Origin: UBA7887 sp964408735
GTDB lineage: Bacteria > Pseudomonadota > Alphaproteobacteria > UBA7887
Direction: 5' to 3'
Length of the DNA: 38,548 nucleotides
Assembly: GCA_964408735.1 (NCBI GenBank)
Contig: CAYPAX010000037.1
Coordinates: 1 to 38,548 of the forward strand
Shown: in pieces, positions 24,925 to 33,850 of the stretch
Position numbering within the stretch: position 1 is the stretch's first letter
How the letters are laid out: each line of letters starts with the position of its first letter
The notes under the pieces: generated by a model
Told to the model about the DNA's origin: nothing
Database searches by the model: none
What the model saw: only the letters and a program-made list of their open reading frames with translations
Translations under genes and position numbers: made by a program

Positions 24925-26669
24925 ATCTGAAAATTGCTACCGCTCTCCGCGTCGGCATGCGGCAGCTCTAGCCAGAACGTCGAGCCTCTTCCGACTTCGC
25001 TTTCGACGCCGATCTCGCCGCCCATGAGCTCGATCAGGCGGCGGGCGATCGAAAGGCCGATGCCGGTGCCCTCGATGCCGCTGGCCTCGGCGCCGAGGCG
25101 GTCGAAGGGCCGGAACAGGTTTTCGAAGTGCTCGCGGGCAATGCCTTTGCCCGTATCACTGACCGACAGCCGCACCAACCCTTCGGCTGTCGTGGCGCAG
25201 GCGACCGACACCGAGCCGCCGTCGCGATTGTACTTGATGGCGTTGGACAGCAGATTGAGCAGCACCTGCAGCAGGCGATTGCGATCCGCCTCGACCATCG
25301 GGGCCGTGGCGTCGATCGCCGGTCCTGCCAGGGTCACCTTCCTGTCTCTGGCCATCGGAGCAGTGGTCTCGATGGCCTGGCGCACGACCTCACCGATATC
25401 GATGGCCTCGATATCCATCACCAAAACGCCGCTTTCGATCTTGGGCAGGTCGAGCAGGTCGCCGATCAGGGACAAAAGCTGACGGCCGCTAAGCTCGATC
25501 TGCATGATCTGTTCGCGGCGCTCGGCATCGAGCGGTTCGTCGTCGTCCATCAGAAGCAGTTGGGAATAGCCCAGAATCGCGTTCAGCGGCGTTCGCAGCT
25601 CGTGGCTCATGGAAGAGAGGAACTGGGTCTTCGCACGGCTCGCGGCTTCCGCTTCCGCCAGGGCGCGTCGCGTTTCCTCGGAGGCCCGCCTTTGCTCGGT
25701 GACGTCGTGCAGGAGCGCTGAGATATGCGGTGTGCCGGCAAGGTCGATCCGGCCCAGATTCGCCTCGACGGGAAAGGTGCTGCCGTCCTTGCGCCTGATC
25801 TCGCTATCGATCGTGACGGTCTGGCCAGGCACCAGGCGCTTCCAAAGACTGGAATCGGGATTGTAGTCTTCGTTCAGGTCTGCCACGCCGAGCGTGAGCA
25901 GCTCCTCCCGGCTGTAGCCTAACGCCTCGCAGCTCATCTGGTTGGCTTCGACGATGTTCCCGGCCATGTCGTTCACCAACATCATCTCGGCGGCATCGTG
26001 CATCAGGCGTCGGGCGTGGTCTTCGCTTCGGCGTAGGCTTGCAATCAGGGCCTGGTTTTCCTGGGTCAGGACCAAGCCCTGAACTAGGTTGGCATTTGCG
26101 CGCTTCGCAGAGACCACGAGAAAGGCGATCAGAAACACGGTCATGACCAGCACAGCCGGACCCATTGCGGCACCGCTGGTCAAGTGGTAGGCAGCCCAGG
26201 CGAGCCAAATGGGTGTGGCATAGGCGGCGAAGGCTACCAGCAGGGGGCTCAGTGTCACCATGCTGCCGACTGAAAAAGCGATCAGCACCAATGTCGTCAG
26301 CAACTTCTGATCGGGTGTCGCGGATTCCATGAAGAGAAAGAAGGCCATGCCAAAACCGATGCCCGTCGCCGCGCATCCGGTGATGAGCCACTTGGCCCAA
26401 TAGCCTTCACTCTCGGCGCTTACGCCGCCTTTGCGGATGATGCCGTGAAGCGCCATCCGGGCAATGGAAATCAGCAGCATGCCGGCAATCCACAGCGCCG
26501 TTTGCAAGGGCGGCGCATGCGAGGCATTGAGCGCCGCCAGGGCGACGCAGCCCACTACCGTCATCACGGCGCCAACGACCGAGTTCGCCGATAAAATGCG
26601 AACCTGCATAGTGTAGACGGCTGACGGCAGGGCCTTGTCCCCGGCTGGGTTTGATCCAGATAAAAACAT
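24921..26669 (-). CDS. Sensor histidine kinase with multi-pass N-terminal sensor and PAS domain
   Basis: A 582-residue kinase with about six membrane helices in residues 25-190 (MASE-like), a PAS domain (about 215-330, ending LHDVTEQRR), HisKA with His356 in MSHELRTPLN, and HATPase with LLNLLSNAIKYN, DTGKGIA and GTGIGLS. Its kinase core closely parallels the kinase at 19520-21466 (both RPF-RLGAEAS then IEGTGIGLS), so they are probably paralogues. No response regulator is nearby. The start is uncertain: ATG 26669 has no ribosome binding site and AT-rich bases before it; ATG 26609 is an alternative. It lies 19 bases after the FemAB-like gene, at the end of the RidA-aminotransferase run. Confidence 0.88.
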   Translation of the reverse strand: MFLSGSNPAGDKALPSAVYTMQVRILSANSVVGAVMTVVGCVALAALNASHAPPLQTALWIAGMLLISIARMALHGIIRKGGVSAESEGYWAKWLITGCAATGIGFGMAFFLFMESATPDQKLLTTLVLIAFSVGSMVTLSPLLVAFAAYATPIWLAWAAYHLTSGAAMGPAVLVMTVFLIAFLVVSAKRANANLVQGLVLTQENQALIASLRRSEDHARRLMHDAAEMMLVNDMAGNIVEANQMSCEALGYSREELLTLGVADLNEDYNPDSSLWKRLVPGQTVTIDSEIRRKDGSTFPVEANLGRIDLAGTPHISALLHDVTEQRRASEETRRALAEAEAASRAKTQFLSSMSHELRTPLNAILGYSQLLLMDDDEPLDAERREQIMQIELSGRQLLSLIGDLLDLPKIESGVLVMDIEAIDIGEVVRQAIETTAPMARDRKVTLAGPAIDATAPMVEADRNRLLQVLLNLLSNAIKYNRDGGSVSVACATTAEGLVRLSVSDTGKGIAREHFENLFRPFDRLGAEASGIEGTGIGLSIARRLIELMGGEIGVESEVGRGSTFWLELPHADAESGSNFQI

Positions 26670-26688
26670 TATAATTCAGCTTATTAAA

Positions 26689-27855
26689 TCATATTTCTTC
26701 ATTTTTTCGGTAAGGAGAATACTCGCGCCCCACCTGGGCAATTTCCCAATCCACCTGTTCCCGTTCGCGCTCGAGATACTCGGCGATGGCCTTGCGCAGG
26801 GCCGGATCGGCAATCCAGTGGGCGCTGTAGGTCCGCCGCGGCAGATAGCCACGGTGTATCTTGTGCGGTCCCTGCGCCCCGGCCTCTACCCAGTCTAACC
26901 TGTGGCCGATGGCGAAATCTATGGCTTGGTAGTAACAGGCCTCGAAGTGCAAGCAATCATGGTCTTCCAGGCAGCCCCAATTGCGTCCGAACAGGGTATC
27001 GTCGCCGATCAGGTTCAAGGCCCCGGCGATCCAGCGTCCGGCTCGCTCGCACATGACCAGCGCGACGCGGTCGGCCATTCGCTCGTGCAGCAGCTCGAAG
27101 AAGGCGCGGTTGAGGTAGGGCGAGCCCCATTTGCGGCTGCCCGTATCCATGTAGAAAGCGTAGAAGGCGTCCCAATGGGCGGCTGTCAGCTCAGCCCCGC
27201 TGAAGACGCGGATGTCGATTCCGGTCGCCACCGCCCGCGCCCGCTCCTTGCGTATCATCTTGCGCTTGCGGGCGGTCAGGGTGGAGAGGAAATCGTCGAA
27301 ATCGGCAAAGCCTTGGTTCCGCCAGTGGAACTGCTCGCCGGTGCGCAACAACAGGCCGGCCTCGCCCATCTGGTTCCACTCGGCCTCGGTGGGATAGGTG
27401 ATGTGGAGGGACGAGGCTTTGAGCTGCGTGGTCATTTGCACCGCGGCCTGCAAGACCACGTTGCGAACCTTCTCGGCCTCGGGCCCGGGCTCCGTCAGTA
27501 GCCGTGGTCCCGTCGCAGGTGTGAAGGGGACCGAAGCCTGAAACTTCGGGTAATAGCGCCCGCCGGCGCGCTCATAGGCATCCGCCCAGCCGTGGTCGAA
27601 GACATACTCACCTTGCGAGTGGCTTTTGAGGTAGGCGGGCAGTGCGCCCACCGCTTTGCCTGTCTCGTCCTCCACCACCACGTGGCGAGGCAGCCAGCCG
27701 GTCTCGGCGGCACAGCAGCCGCTGTCCTCCAATGCGCTGAGGAAGGCGTAGGAGAGAAAGGGGTTGGCGCTGCCGGCGAGTCGATCCCAATCGGCCGCGC
27801 CGACCTGGTCGATGCCCGAGACCGCGTGCGCGGTGTAGCGCCCGCCTTCGCTCAC
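26689..27855 (-). CDS. DUF482/FemAB-like GNAT-fold protein
   Basis: A 388-residue protein of the FemAB-like (DUF482) family, often annotated as peptidoglycan biosynthesis/recognition or GNAT N-acyltransferase. Recognition features are NPFLSYAFLSALEDSG near the start, LHITYPTEAEW in the middle, GTR-like RKWGSPYLNRAFF, and the C-terminal signature LHFEACYYQAIDFAI followed by VEAGAQGPHKIHRGYLP. It probably transfers an acyl or aminoacyl group, but the substrate is unknown. GTG 27855 is chosen because it starts 16 bases after the aminotransferase stop; no clear ribosome binding site is seen and upstream in-frame ATGs lie inside the aminotransferase. Predicted cytoplasmic. Confidence 0.82.
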   Translation of the reverse strand: MSEGGRYTAHAVSGIDQVGAADWDRLAGSANPFLSYAFLSALEDSGCCAAETGWLPRHVVVEDETGKAVGALPAYLKSHSQGEYVFDHGWADAYERAGGRYYPKFQASVPFTPATGPRLLTEPGPEAEKVRNVVLQAAVQMTTQLKASSLHITYPTEAEWNQMGEAGLLLRTGEQFHWRNQGFADFDDFLSTLTARKRKMIRKERARAVATGIDIRVFSGAELTAAHWDAFYAFYMDTGSRKWGSPYLNRAFFELLHERMADRVALVMCERAGRWIAGALNLIGDDTLFGRNWGCLEDHDCLHFEACYYQAIDFAIGHRLDWVEAGAQGPHKIHRGYLPRRTYSAHWIADPALRKAIAEYLEREREQVDWEIAQVGREYSPYRKNEEI

Positions 27856-27871
27856 CGGGGCTGTAGCGCGC

Positions 27872-29278
27872 TCACGGCGCCGACCATTCTCCGTTCGCGG
27901 CAAGCTCCTGCGCCATGGCGCCGAGCGCCCGGTCGAACTTCGCCACCATCTCGTCGGCATCCGCTTCCGTGATAACCAGAGGCGGCGAGAAGCATACACT
28001 GTTGACCACGCCGCGGTTGATCATGCCTTCGTCCATCAATTTGGCGGCAAGGCGCAAGCCAACCTTTGACGACAAATCGAACGGCGTTTTGGCTTCCTTG
28101 TCCTTGATCAACTCGATGGCCGCCAACAGGCCGGCGCCGCGCACCTCGCCGACCAGCGGGTGGTCGGCGAAAGCCTCGCGCAGGCGGCTCTGGAAGACGG
28201 GCGCAACTTTGGCTGCCGCGCCAACCAGATCCTCACGTTGCATGATCTCTATGGTCTTGAGGCCCGCCGCCGCGGCAATCGGGTGACCGCCGTAAGTGTA
28301 TCCGTGAGCGAAGGGGCCGATTTCCGGCGAGCCGTCCTTGAGCACGTCCCAGACCTTCTCGGAGATCACCGCCGCCGACATCGGCACATAGGCGCTGGTC
28401 AGGCCCTTGGCGATGGAGATCATGTCGGGCTCGAGCTTGAAGTAGTCGCTGCCGAACCAGGTGCCCATGCGCCCGAAGCCGCAGATCACTTCGTCGGCGA
28501 TGAACAGGATGTCGTGCTTGCGCAGGATTGGCTGGATGGCCTCGAAATAGCCATCCGGCGGCACGATCACGCCGCCAGCGCCCATCACCGGCTCGGCGAT
28601 GAACGCGGCGACCGTGTCCGGGCCCTCGCGCTCGATCAGAGCTTCGAGATCCGCCGCCAGCTTGGCCGAGAAGTCGCGCTCGCTCATACCTTCCGGCTTG
28701 TTCCAATAGGCATGCGGCGAGGAGGTATGCAGAAAGCCGGGCAGCGGCAGGTTGAACGATTTGTGGATGGGCGGCAGGCCCGTCAGGCTCGCCGCGGCGA
28801 CTGTCACGCCGTGATAGGCGCCCTGGCGCGAAATGAACTTCTTCTTCTCGGGCTTTCCGCGCAGGTTATTGTAATACCAAACGATTTTGACTTGTGTGTC
28901 ATTCGCTTCCGAGCCCGAATTGCAGAAGAATACCTTGCTCATATGCTCGGGCATCACGCTCAGCACCTTGTCGGCGAGGCGGATCGCAGGCTCCTGGGCC
29001 ATGGCGAAAAAGAGGTGGTAATAGGCCAGCTTGCCGGCCTGTTCGGCGATGGCGTCGGCCATCTCCTGGCGGCCATAGCCGATATTGACGCACCACAGGC
29101 CGCCCATGGCGTCGAGATATTCGCGCCCCTCCATGTCGCGGATGCGCGCGCCGCTGCCGCCGGCGACCACGACCGAGCCGCTCTCCTGATGATCCACGAT
29201 CGAGGTATAGGGATGCAGCAGCGAATGCTTGTCCATCTCGTCGAGCGACAGATTACGCGGGGCTTCGTTGGGGCTCAT
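27872..29278 (-). CDS. Class III (omega) aminotransferase
   Basis: A 468-residue PLP-dependent enzyme of the omega-amino acid/pyruvate type, moving an amino group from an amine or omega-amino acid (putrescine, beta-alanine or similar) to pyruvate or 2-oxoglutarate. PLP residues are visible: SGSEAND (121-127), AYHG (154-157), Asp262 in ADEVICGFGR and Lys291 in ISIAKGLTS. GYTYGGHP binds the phosphate. The sequence does not settle the substrate. ATG 29278 has GAGGA 8 bases upstream. It follows ridA by 11 bases; RidA deaminates reactive enamine/imine intermediates that PLP enzymes release, so the pairing makes chemical sense. Confidence 0.92.
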   Translation of the reverse strand: MSPNEAPRNLSLDEMDKHSLLHPYTSIVDHQESGSVVVAGGSGARIRDMEGREYLDAMGGLWCVNIGYGRQEMADAIAEQAGKLAYYHLFFAMAQEPAIRLADKVLSVMPEHMSKVFFCNSGSEANDTQVKIVWYYNNLRGKPEKKKFISRQGAYHGVTVAAASLTGLPPIHKSFNLPLPGFLHTSSPHAYWNKPEGMSERDFSAKLAADLEALIEREGPDTVAAFIAEPVMGAGGVIVPPDGYFEAIQPILRKHDILFIADEVICGFGRMGTWFGSDYFKLEPDMISIAKGLTSAYVPMSAAVISEKVWDVLKDGSPEIGPFAHGYTYGGHPIAAAAGLKTIEIMQREDLVGAAAKVAPVFQSRLREAFADHPLVGEVRGAGLLAAIELIKDKEAKTPFDLSSKVGLRLAAKLMDEGMINRGVVNSVCFSPPLVITEADADEMVAKFDRALGAMAQELAANGEWSAP

Positions 29279-29289
29279 GACACTGTTCC

Positions 29290-29757
29290 TCAGCCGATTT
29301 CGAAAATGCCGTCGACCTCGACGGCGACATTGCGCGGCAATGAGCCGGCGCCGACGGCAAATCGCGCGTGGCGGCCGGCATCGCCGAATACCTCGACCAT
29401 CAAGTCCGAGGCACCGTTGGCAACTTCCGGCTGGCGGTCGTAGCCGGCCGGGCAGTTGACGAAGACGCCGAGCTTGACGCATCGGCGCACCCGATCGAGG
29501 TTGCCGTTGCAGGCGACCTTGAGCTGGGCCAACAGGTTCAACGCGCAGGTGCGCGCCGCCTGCTGGGCTTCCTCGACGTCATAGTCCTCGCCGACCACGC
29601 CGCGGAACTTGACATCGCCGTTCCAGAACGGGATCTGCCCGGCGATGAAAACCTGATTGCCGCTGACTACGAACGGCACGTAGTTGGCCGCCGGTGTCGC
29701 CGGTTCTGGCAATTCGATGCCCAGTTCCGCGAGTCGCGCGTCTACCTCTCCCGTCAT
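29290..29757 (-). CDS. RidA/YjgF-family enamine/imine deaminase
   Basis: A 155-residue protein of the RidA family, which hydrolyses reactive enamine/imine intermediates to stable keto acids. ATPAANYVPFVVSGNQVFIAGQIP and AQQAARTCALNLLAQLK match the family, and ARFAVGAGSLPRNVAVEVDGIFEI includes the Arg position that binds substrate carboxylate in active RidA proteins. It is of the longer subfamily, about 25 residues larger than E. coli RidA because of the N-terminus. ATG 29757 has GGAGGG 4 bases upstream; earlier in-frame ATGs (29769, 29808) do not. It is the first gene of the RidA-aminotransferase-FemAB-kinase run. Confidence 0.9.
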   Translation of the reverse strand: MTGEVDARLAELGIELPEPATPAANYVPFVVSGNQVFIAGQIPFWNGDVKFRGVVGEDYDVEEAQQAARTCALNLLAQLKVACNGNLDRVRRCVKLGVFVNCPAGYDRQPEVANGASDLMVEVFGDAGRHARFAVGAGSLPRNVAVEVDGIFEIG

Positions 29758-29933
29758 CGTTCCCTCCATGTTGGAAGACAGCCCGAGCATAGGCGCGCCG
29801 GCGCTCACGTTCCAGCCTCAATCGCCCCATCGTGGCGCGCCTCAGGGCCCTTTTGTTGTTGGCGCCGCGCCTCTATAGTTGCGGGCGGACGGGTCTTCCG
29901 GCCCCTCCCGGTATTTTCCAGGGCGATGGCACA

Positions 29934-30755
29934 ATGAGCGCAGTCGGCAGAGGCTTAACGGGTGCGCTGGCGGTGGCGCTGGGATGGGCGGTCGCGGCGG
30001 ATGCCGCCGAGCTGAGCCCCCATCGCGCACTTTACGAGATCGAGCTGGCGACGGTGCGCGGCTCGAGCGACATCACCGCTCTCAGCGGACGCATGGTGTT
30101 GGAATGGGCGGATGCCTGCGATGGCTGGACCGTCAACCAAAAGGTGAAGATGCAATTTGCCAGCCGGGAAGGACCGGAGCTGGAGAACGAGTTCAGCTTT
30201 TCCTCGTTCGAATCGAAGAATGGCGACAACTTCCACTTCACCATGCGCTCGCTGGCCAATGGCAATCCCTTCGAGGAGTTTGTCGGCGTGGCCTCGCGCG
30301 GGGCGGCGGGCGCGGTCGCGCGCTTCTCCGAGCCGCCCGACGAGACGCTTGCGCTGCCGCTCGGCACGCTGTTCCCCACCGAGCATTTGTACGTGTTGGT
30401 CGAGAGCGCACTGGCCGGCGAAGAGTGGATCGGCAAGATCGTCTTCAGCGGCACCGGCCTCGACAGCCTGCACGAAGTGACCGCCTTCATCGGCGACGAG
30501 ATCCCCGCGGGCACGAAGACCGTGCGCATGGCGGGCGAGGGCGACGAGGCGATCCTGGCACTCACGGGCCTGCGTTCCTGGCCCGTCTCGATGGCCTACT
30601 TCCCCTACGATCAGCAGGACGCCGAGCCCGAGTTCGAGATGGCCTACCGGCTGATGGAAAACGGCGTCGCCGGTGCGCTGGTGCTCGACTACGGCGACTT
30701 CGCCATGCGCGCGACGCTCGCCAGGCTGGAGATATTGCCGGTGCCGGATTGCTGA
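29934..30755 (+). CDS. EipB-family (DUF1849) periplasmic envelope-integrity protein
   Basis: A 273-residue exported protein with a signal peptide (about 1-25). LSPHRALYEIEL, the central LSGRMVLEWADACDGWTVNQ and a C-terminal segment ending in Cys match DUF1849/EipB, a periplasmic beta-spiral protein first studied in Brucella and needed for envelope integrity. Cys62 and Cys273, the last residue, are the only mature cysteines, and correspond to the conserved disulfide pair of the family. ATG 29934 follows AGGGCG at a loose spacing. The gene is divergent from ridA and 56 bases ahead of an unknown secreted protein on the same strand. Confidence 0.88.
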   Translation: MSAVGRGLTGALAVALGWAVAADAAELSPHRALYEIELATVRGSSDITALSGRMVLEWADACDGWTVNQKVKMQFASREGPELENEFSFSSFESKNGDNFHFTMRSLANGNPFEEFVGVASRGAAGAVARFSEPPDETLALPLGTLFPTEHLYVLVESALAGEEWIGKIVFSGTGLDSLHEVTAFIGDEIPAGTKTVRMAGEGDEAILALTGLRSWPVSMAYFPYDQQDAEPEFEMAYRLMENGVAGALVLDYGDFAMRATLARLEILPVPDC

Positions 30756-30811
30756 GGGGCATTCCGCGCGGCTCTCACACCTACTGTTCTCATGTCCCGA
30801 AGGGGAAAGCT

Positions 30812-31579
30812 ATGACGTGGCTCTCGAAAGTCATTACCGCTGCTTGGGTTGGTCTGCTAATTGCCGGATCCTCGGGCGCGGCGGCGCAAACCTATGTCGG
30901 AACAAATATCGACGAGCGTGTCACTGTCGCGGTGCGCACGGCGCCTTCCGCCGTGCAGGCCTGGTTGCCCGAGGGCTGGGAGTCGAGCCCGCCCGACGAT
31001 GGCGCCTTCGCGGGCGCCAACCTCATCGTCGTTTTCGTCGACCGCCTGATCAACCTGAACGCCGAAGGCGAGCCTGCCGGCGGCGGGGCTTTCAGCGTGG
31101 TCGGGCTGATTGCGCCGGCGCGCAATGCGGCGACGGGCGAGACGGCGCCGTTTGTCATTCGCATATACGGCCCACACGAAGGCGACGGCCCTTACCAGAA
31201 CTCCGTCCAGGCCGAGGTGAGCCGACAGGCGCAGATTCAGCATGAGAATATCGCCATGGGAACGGGTCGCGAGACGTGGCGGGTCAGCGATGCAGCTGGC
31301 GGCGAGCTCTCGCTGGACGTGGCCTTCGAGCGGAGCATTGCCATGGCGCAATCGCAGGAGCAGAAGCCCCATTCGGCGGTCGATCCCGACTTCTACCGCA
31401 TCTACCGGGTCAATCAGCTCGTCGACGTGGTCCTCAGTGCACCGGCGGGGATCAGACGTGTCTCCGGCCAGCAGCTGGACGTCAGCATTCCCGAGCTGGC
31501 CGCGCTGTTCGACGGCAACGAATGGATCGTTGGCATCGCCATAATCCCGGCCTACGCCCGCCAGACGTTCCTGCCGTAG
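30812..31579 (+). CDS. Secreted protein of unknown function
   Basis: A 255-residue exported protein with a signal peptide (about 1-25, cleavage after GAAA). I do not recognise the family. The mature part alternates beta-strand-like segments with the distinctive AVQAWLPEGWESSPPDDGAF, then LIVVFVDRLINLNAEGEP; the 'LPEGW' plus later strands faintly recall acetoacetate-decarboxylase-like folds, but this is weak. No cysteines and no metal motif are seen. ATG 30812 follows AAGGGGAAAG. It sits 56 bases after the EipB gene, so the two may share a transcript and an envelope role (inference). It converges with the caspase-DctP gene after 19 bases. Confidence 0.7.
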   Translation: MTWLSKVITAAWVGLLIAGSSGAAAQTYVGTNIDERVTVAVRTAPSAVQAWLPEGWESSPPDDGAFAGANLIVVFVDRLINLNAEGEPAGGGAFSVVGLIAPARNAATGETAPFVIRIYGPHEGDGPYQNSVQAEVSRQAQIQHENIAMGTGRETWRVSDAAGGELSLDVAFERSIAMAQSQEQKPHSAVDPDFYRIYRVNQLVDVVLSAPAGIRRVSGQQLDVSIPELAALFDGNEWIVGIAIIPAYARQTFLP

Positions 31580-31598
31580 GCGGTAGTAACGCGCATGG

Positions 31599-33788
31599 CT
31601 ATTGGCTGAACGGAGTCATCGACTGGAACAGGGTGAGGAACTCCTCTGATTCCTGCGACAACCGATCGGCTACGCCCTGCCAGGATCGCAGCAGGGCCAG
31701 GCTGATCTCGTCCGGGAAGGGCGTGACCGTGGTGCCGCCGGCGCGGATCGTTTGCAAGGCGGCGGCGTTGAGGCGCTCGAACTCCGCCAGTGAGTGATGC
31801 AGGTTTTCCTCGCAGACCGCCGTGACGAAGTCCTGGCCGGCAGGCTCGAGCGCGGTCCAGGCATCCCAGTTGACCAGGAACAGAACCGGCGTCGCCGGCT
31901 CGAGGATGCCGGACATGTAATAGTGGCTGGCATAGTCGGGCAGGCCCATGGCCAGATCGGAAACCGGGCCGCCAAAGTTGGCCGCGTCGATCACGCCGAC
32001 CTCCAGAGCCGGAATGATCTCGCTACCCGGCAGCATGACAGGGCTGGCGCCCAAGCTGCTCATCGTATCGGCTGCAAAGCCAAAGTTGCGCACCTTGAGG
32101 CCCTGGAGGTCGGACAGGCTGTGCAGCGGCCTTTTGCTCCAAAAGTCGCCAGCCGTGCCCATCATGGCGCAAACCAGTGTCTTGACACTGATATGGTGGT
32201 CTGACAGGTCATCGATGTGCCGCTGACCGCCGCCCTGCTTGAGCCAGGCGACGAAGGATGCGGGATTCGGGCCGAAGGGGGCGGCGCCCAACAGGCCGAA
32301 AGCCTTGCTCCTCTGAATCAGAAAGGGAGCGACGGTCCAGGCCGCCTGGAGAACCCCGTCGCGGACCGCATCCGGAACCTCGTAGGTCGGCACGAATGCG
32401 CCCGGATCATGCTGGGTCACCGCGATCGCGCCGTCACTGAGGGCGGCCAGCTGTTCGGGAAAGCGCGCCAGGGCGGGGCCGAAGCCAAGCATCGATCCGT
32501 CGCCCGGGACAAAGCTTTGCGCCTGCCAGGCCGCTGGCGCCCCTTCATAGCTCCCGAGGGGTGGCGCTGGCGGCACGACAACGGATGCGACTTGCGGCAC
32601 CGGCTCCGCCAACAGCGGTGCCCAAACATAGCCTTCGCCGCCGTTCTCCAGACGGATGCGGTACCATTCCTCGCCCAACACCTTGCCGGTCACCGTCACG
32701 TCCTGGCCGGCAGTAATCCGTTCGACCTGGCTGAAATCAGTGGACGGGCCGCCGCGAACATTGGCGGTTTTTGCGGCCACCATGCGGGCGTCCATGGGCT
32801 CGACCAGGATCTGTGGCAGGGGCACCACGGGGTCTTCTGCCGGCGTCACCACGGCGATGTCCGTCTCGCCAAGCAGGGCATCGCGTTGGCGTTCGGCAAT
32901 GCCGGCGAAGGTGCCGTTGGGAAAGCGCGCCAGATAGTCGTCGAAGTCCGCCGGACGGTCGCTGTCCTTAATGCTGTCCCAGAAGGCCAGCTCGAAGGCG
33001 CGGTCGTCGGCCGGGGGCTGGGCGGGTGTCGTACCCGCCGCTGCGATATAGAAATCGGGGCCGGTCAGCGACGACGCTTCCCACGGGGTCTGCTTGCCTT
33101 GCGTCTCGGCCAGAACCGAATCGCGGACGTTCTTGAAGACCTTTTCCACGGGCACGCCGGGCTCGCCGATGGCGGCAGCCAGCGCTGCGGTATAGGGGCT
33201 GTTGACGCCGTCGCCGTCGAGCGCCACCGAGCCCGGGCTGGTGGAATAGGCGATCAGCGTGCCGGTCGGCGCGCTCATCGTCGCAAGCCCGCGCGTGGCG
33301 GCGCGAAAGCTGCGCGTGAAGGGGTTGTTGCGGCAGGCATCGAGGATGACGATGTTGAGCCCGTTGCGGGCGTCTTCCAGGGTTCTCAGAATCGCATTGG
33401 CATTGATGGCATAAATATCGACATCGCCCTCGTCCTCGATCAGCGCATCGACCGGAATGAGGTAGTTCTCGCCCTGCACCTGCACGCCGTGGCCGGCATA
33501 GTAAAGCAGGCCAATCGCTGCGCCCTGCGCCGCCTTGAGGCGATTGCCGAAATCCTTGATCGCGAGCTTCATCTCGTTCTCGCCCGCATCCAGGGTTTTG
33601 ATGACCTGGAAGCCCTGCCCGCGCAGCGCACCGGCAATGAGTCGGGCATCGTTGACCGGGTTGGCGAGGGGAATATCGGGATAGGCGGCATTGCCGATCA
33701 CCAAGGCAATACGCTCGTTGGCAGCGGCGATGTTGGCGCCGGCCAGGACGGCGGCACACACCGCCAGGAGTCGTGCAAAGCGCGTCAT
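31599..33788 (-). CDS. Exported caspase-SH3-TRAP solute-binding (DctP/TakP-type) fusion protein
   Basis: A 729-residue protein with a signal peptide (about 1-23). Residues 25-250 are a caspase-like (C14) domain: RIALVIGNAAY, catalytic His100 in YYAGHG and Cys152 in ILDACRNNPF, both intact. Residues 335-392 are a bacterial SH3 domain (TANVRGGPSTDFSQV to WYRIRLENGGEGYVW). A Pro-rich linker (393-412) leads to a complete DctP-family domain (about 415-727) resembling TakP/2-oxo acid receptors: AAPFGPNPASFVAWLKQGGGQ, LKVRNFG with ligand Arg567, SLGASPVMLPGSEIIPALEVGVIDAANFGGP, and YYMSGILEPATPV. All lie in one frame with no sign of a fusion artefact. ATG 33788 has AGGGAGGA upstream. No DctQM permease is adjacent, so the DctP part is probably a sensor. 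It follows dinB by 62 bases. Confidence 0.9.
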   Translation of the reverse strand: MTRFARLLAVCAAVLAGANIAAANERIALVIGNAAYPDIPLANPVNDARLIAGALRGQGFQVIKTLDAGENEMKLAIKDFGNRLKAAQGAAIGLLYYAGHGVQVQGENYLIPVDALIEDEGDVDIYAINANAILRTLEDARNGLNIVILDACRNNPFTRSFRAATRGLATMSAPTGTLIAYSTSPGSVALDGDGVNSPYTAALAAAIGEPGVPVEKVFKNVRDSVLAETQGKQTPWEASSLTGPDFYIAAAGTTPAQPPADDRAFELAFWDSIKDSDRPADFDDYLARFPNGTFAGIAERQRDALLGETDIAVVTPAEDPVVPLPQILVEPMDARMVAAKTANVRGGPSTDFSQVERITAGQDVTVTGKVLGEEWYRIRLENGGEGYVWAPLLAEPVPQVASVVVPPAPPLGSYEGAPAAWQAQSFVPGDGSMLGFGPALARFPEQLAALSDGAIAVTQHDPGAFVPTYEVPDAVRDGVLQAAWTVAPFLIQRSKAFGLLGAAPFGPNPASFVAWLKQGGGQRHIDDLSDHHISVKTLVCAMMGTAGDFWSKRPLHSLSDLQGLKVRNFGFAADTMSSLGASPVMLPGSEIIPALEVGVIDAANFGGPVSDLAMGLPDYASHYYMSGILEPATPVLFLVNWDAWTALEPAGQDFVTAVCEENLHHSLAEFERLNAAALQTIRAGGTTVTPFPDEISLALLRSWQGVADRLSQESEEFLTLFQSMTPFSQ

Positions 33789-33850
33789 CCGGTTCCTCCC
33801 TGAAGGGTAGATTGCCACATCAGCGAACGCCTAGCGAGTCGCGGCAGGGC

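Noticed and set aside
32217..33803. 528-residue plus-strand open frame over the caspase-DctP gene
   Set aside because: No domains, and its codons mirror the conserved minus-strand gene.
33789..33850. LexA (GTTC-N7-GTTC) box before the caspase gene
   Set aside because: Only a single GTTC-like half site is present; no second half at the right spacing.
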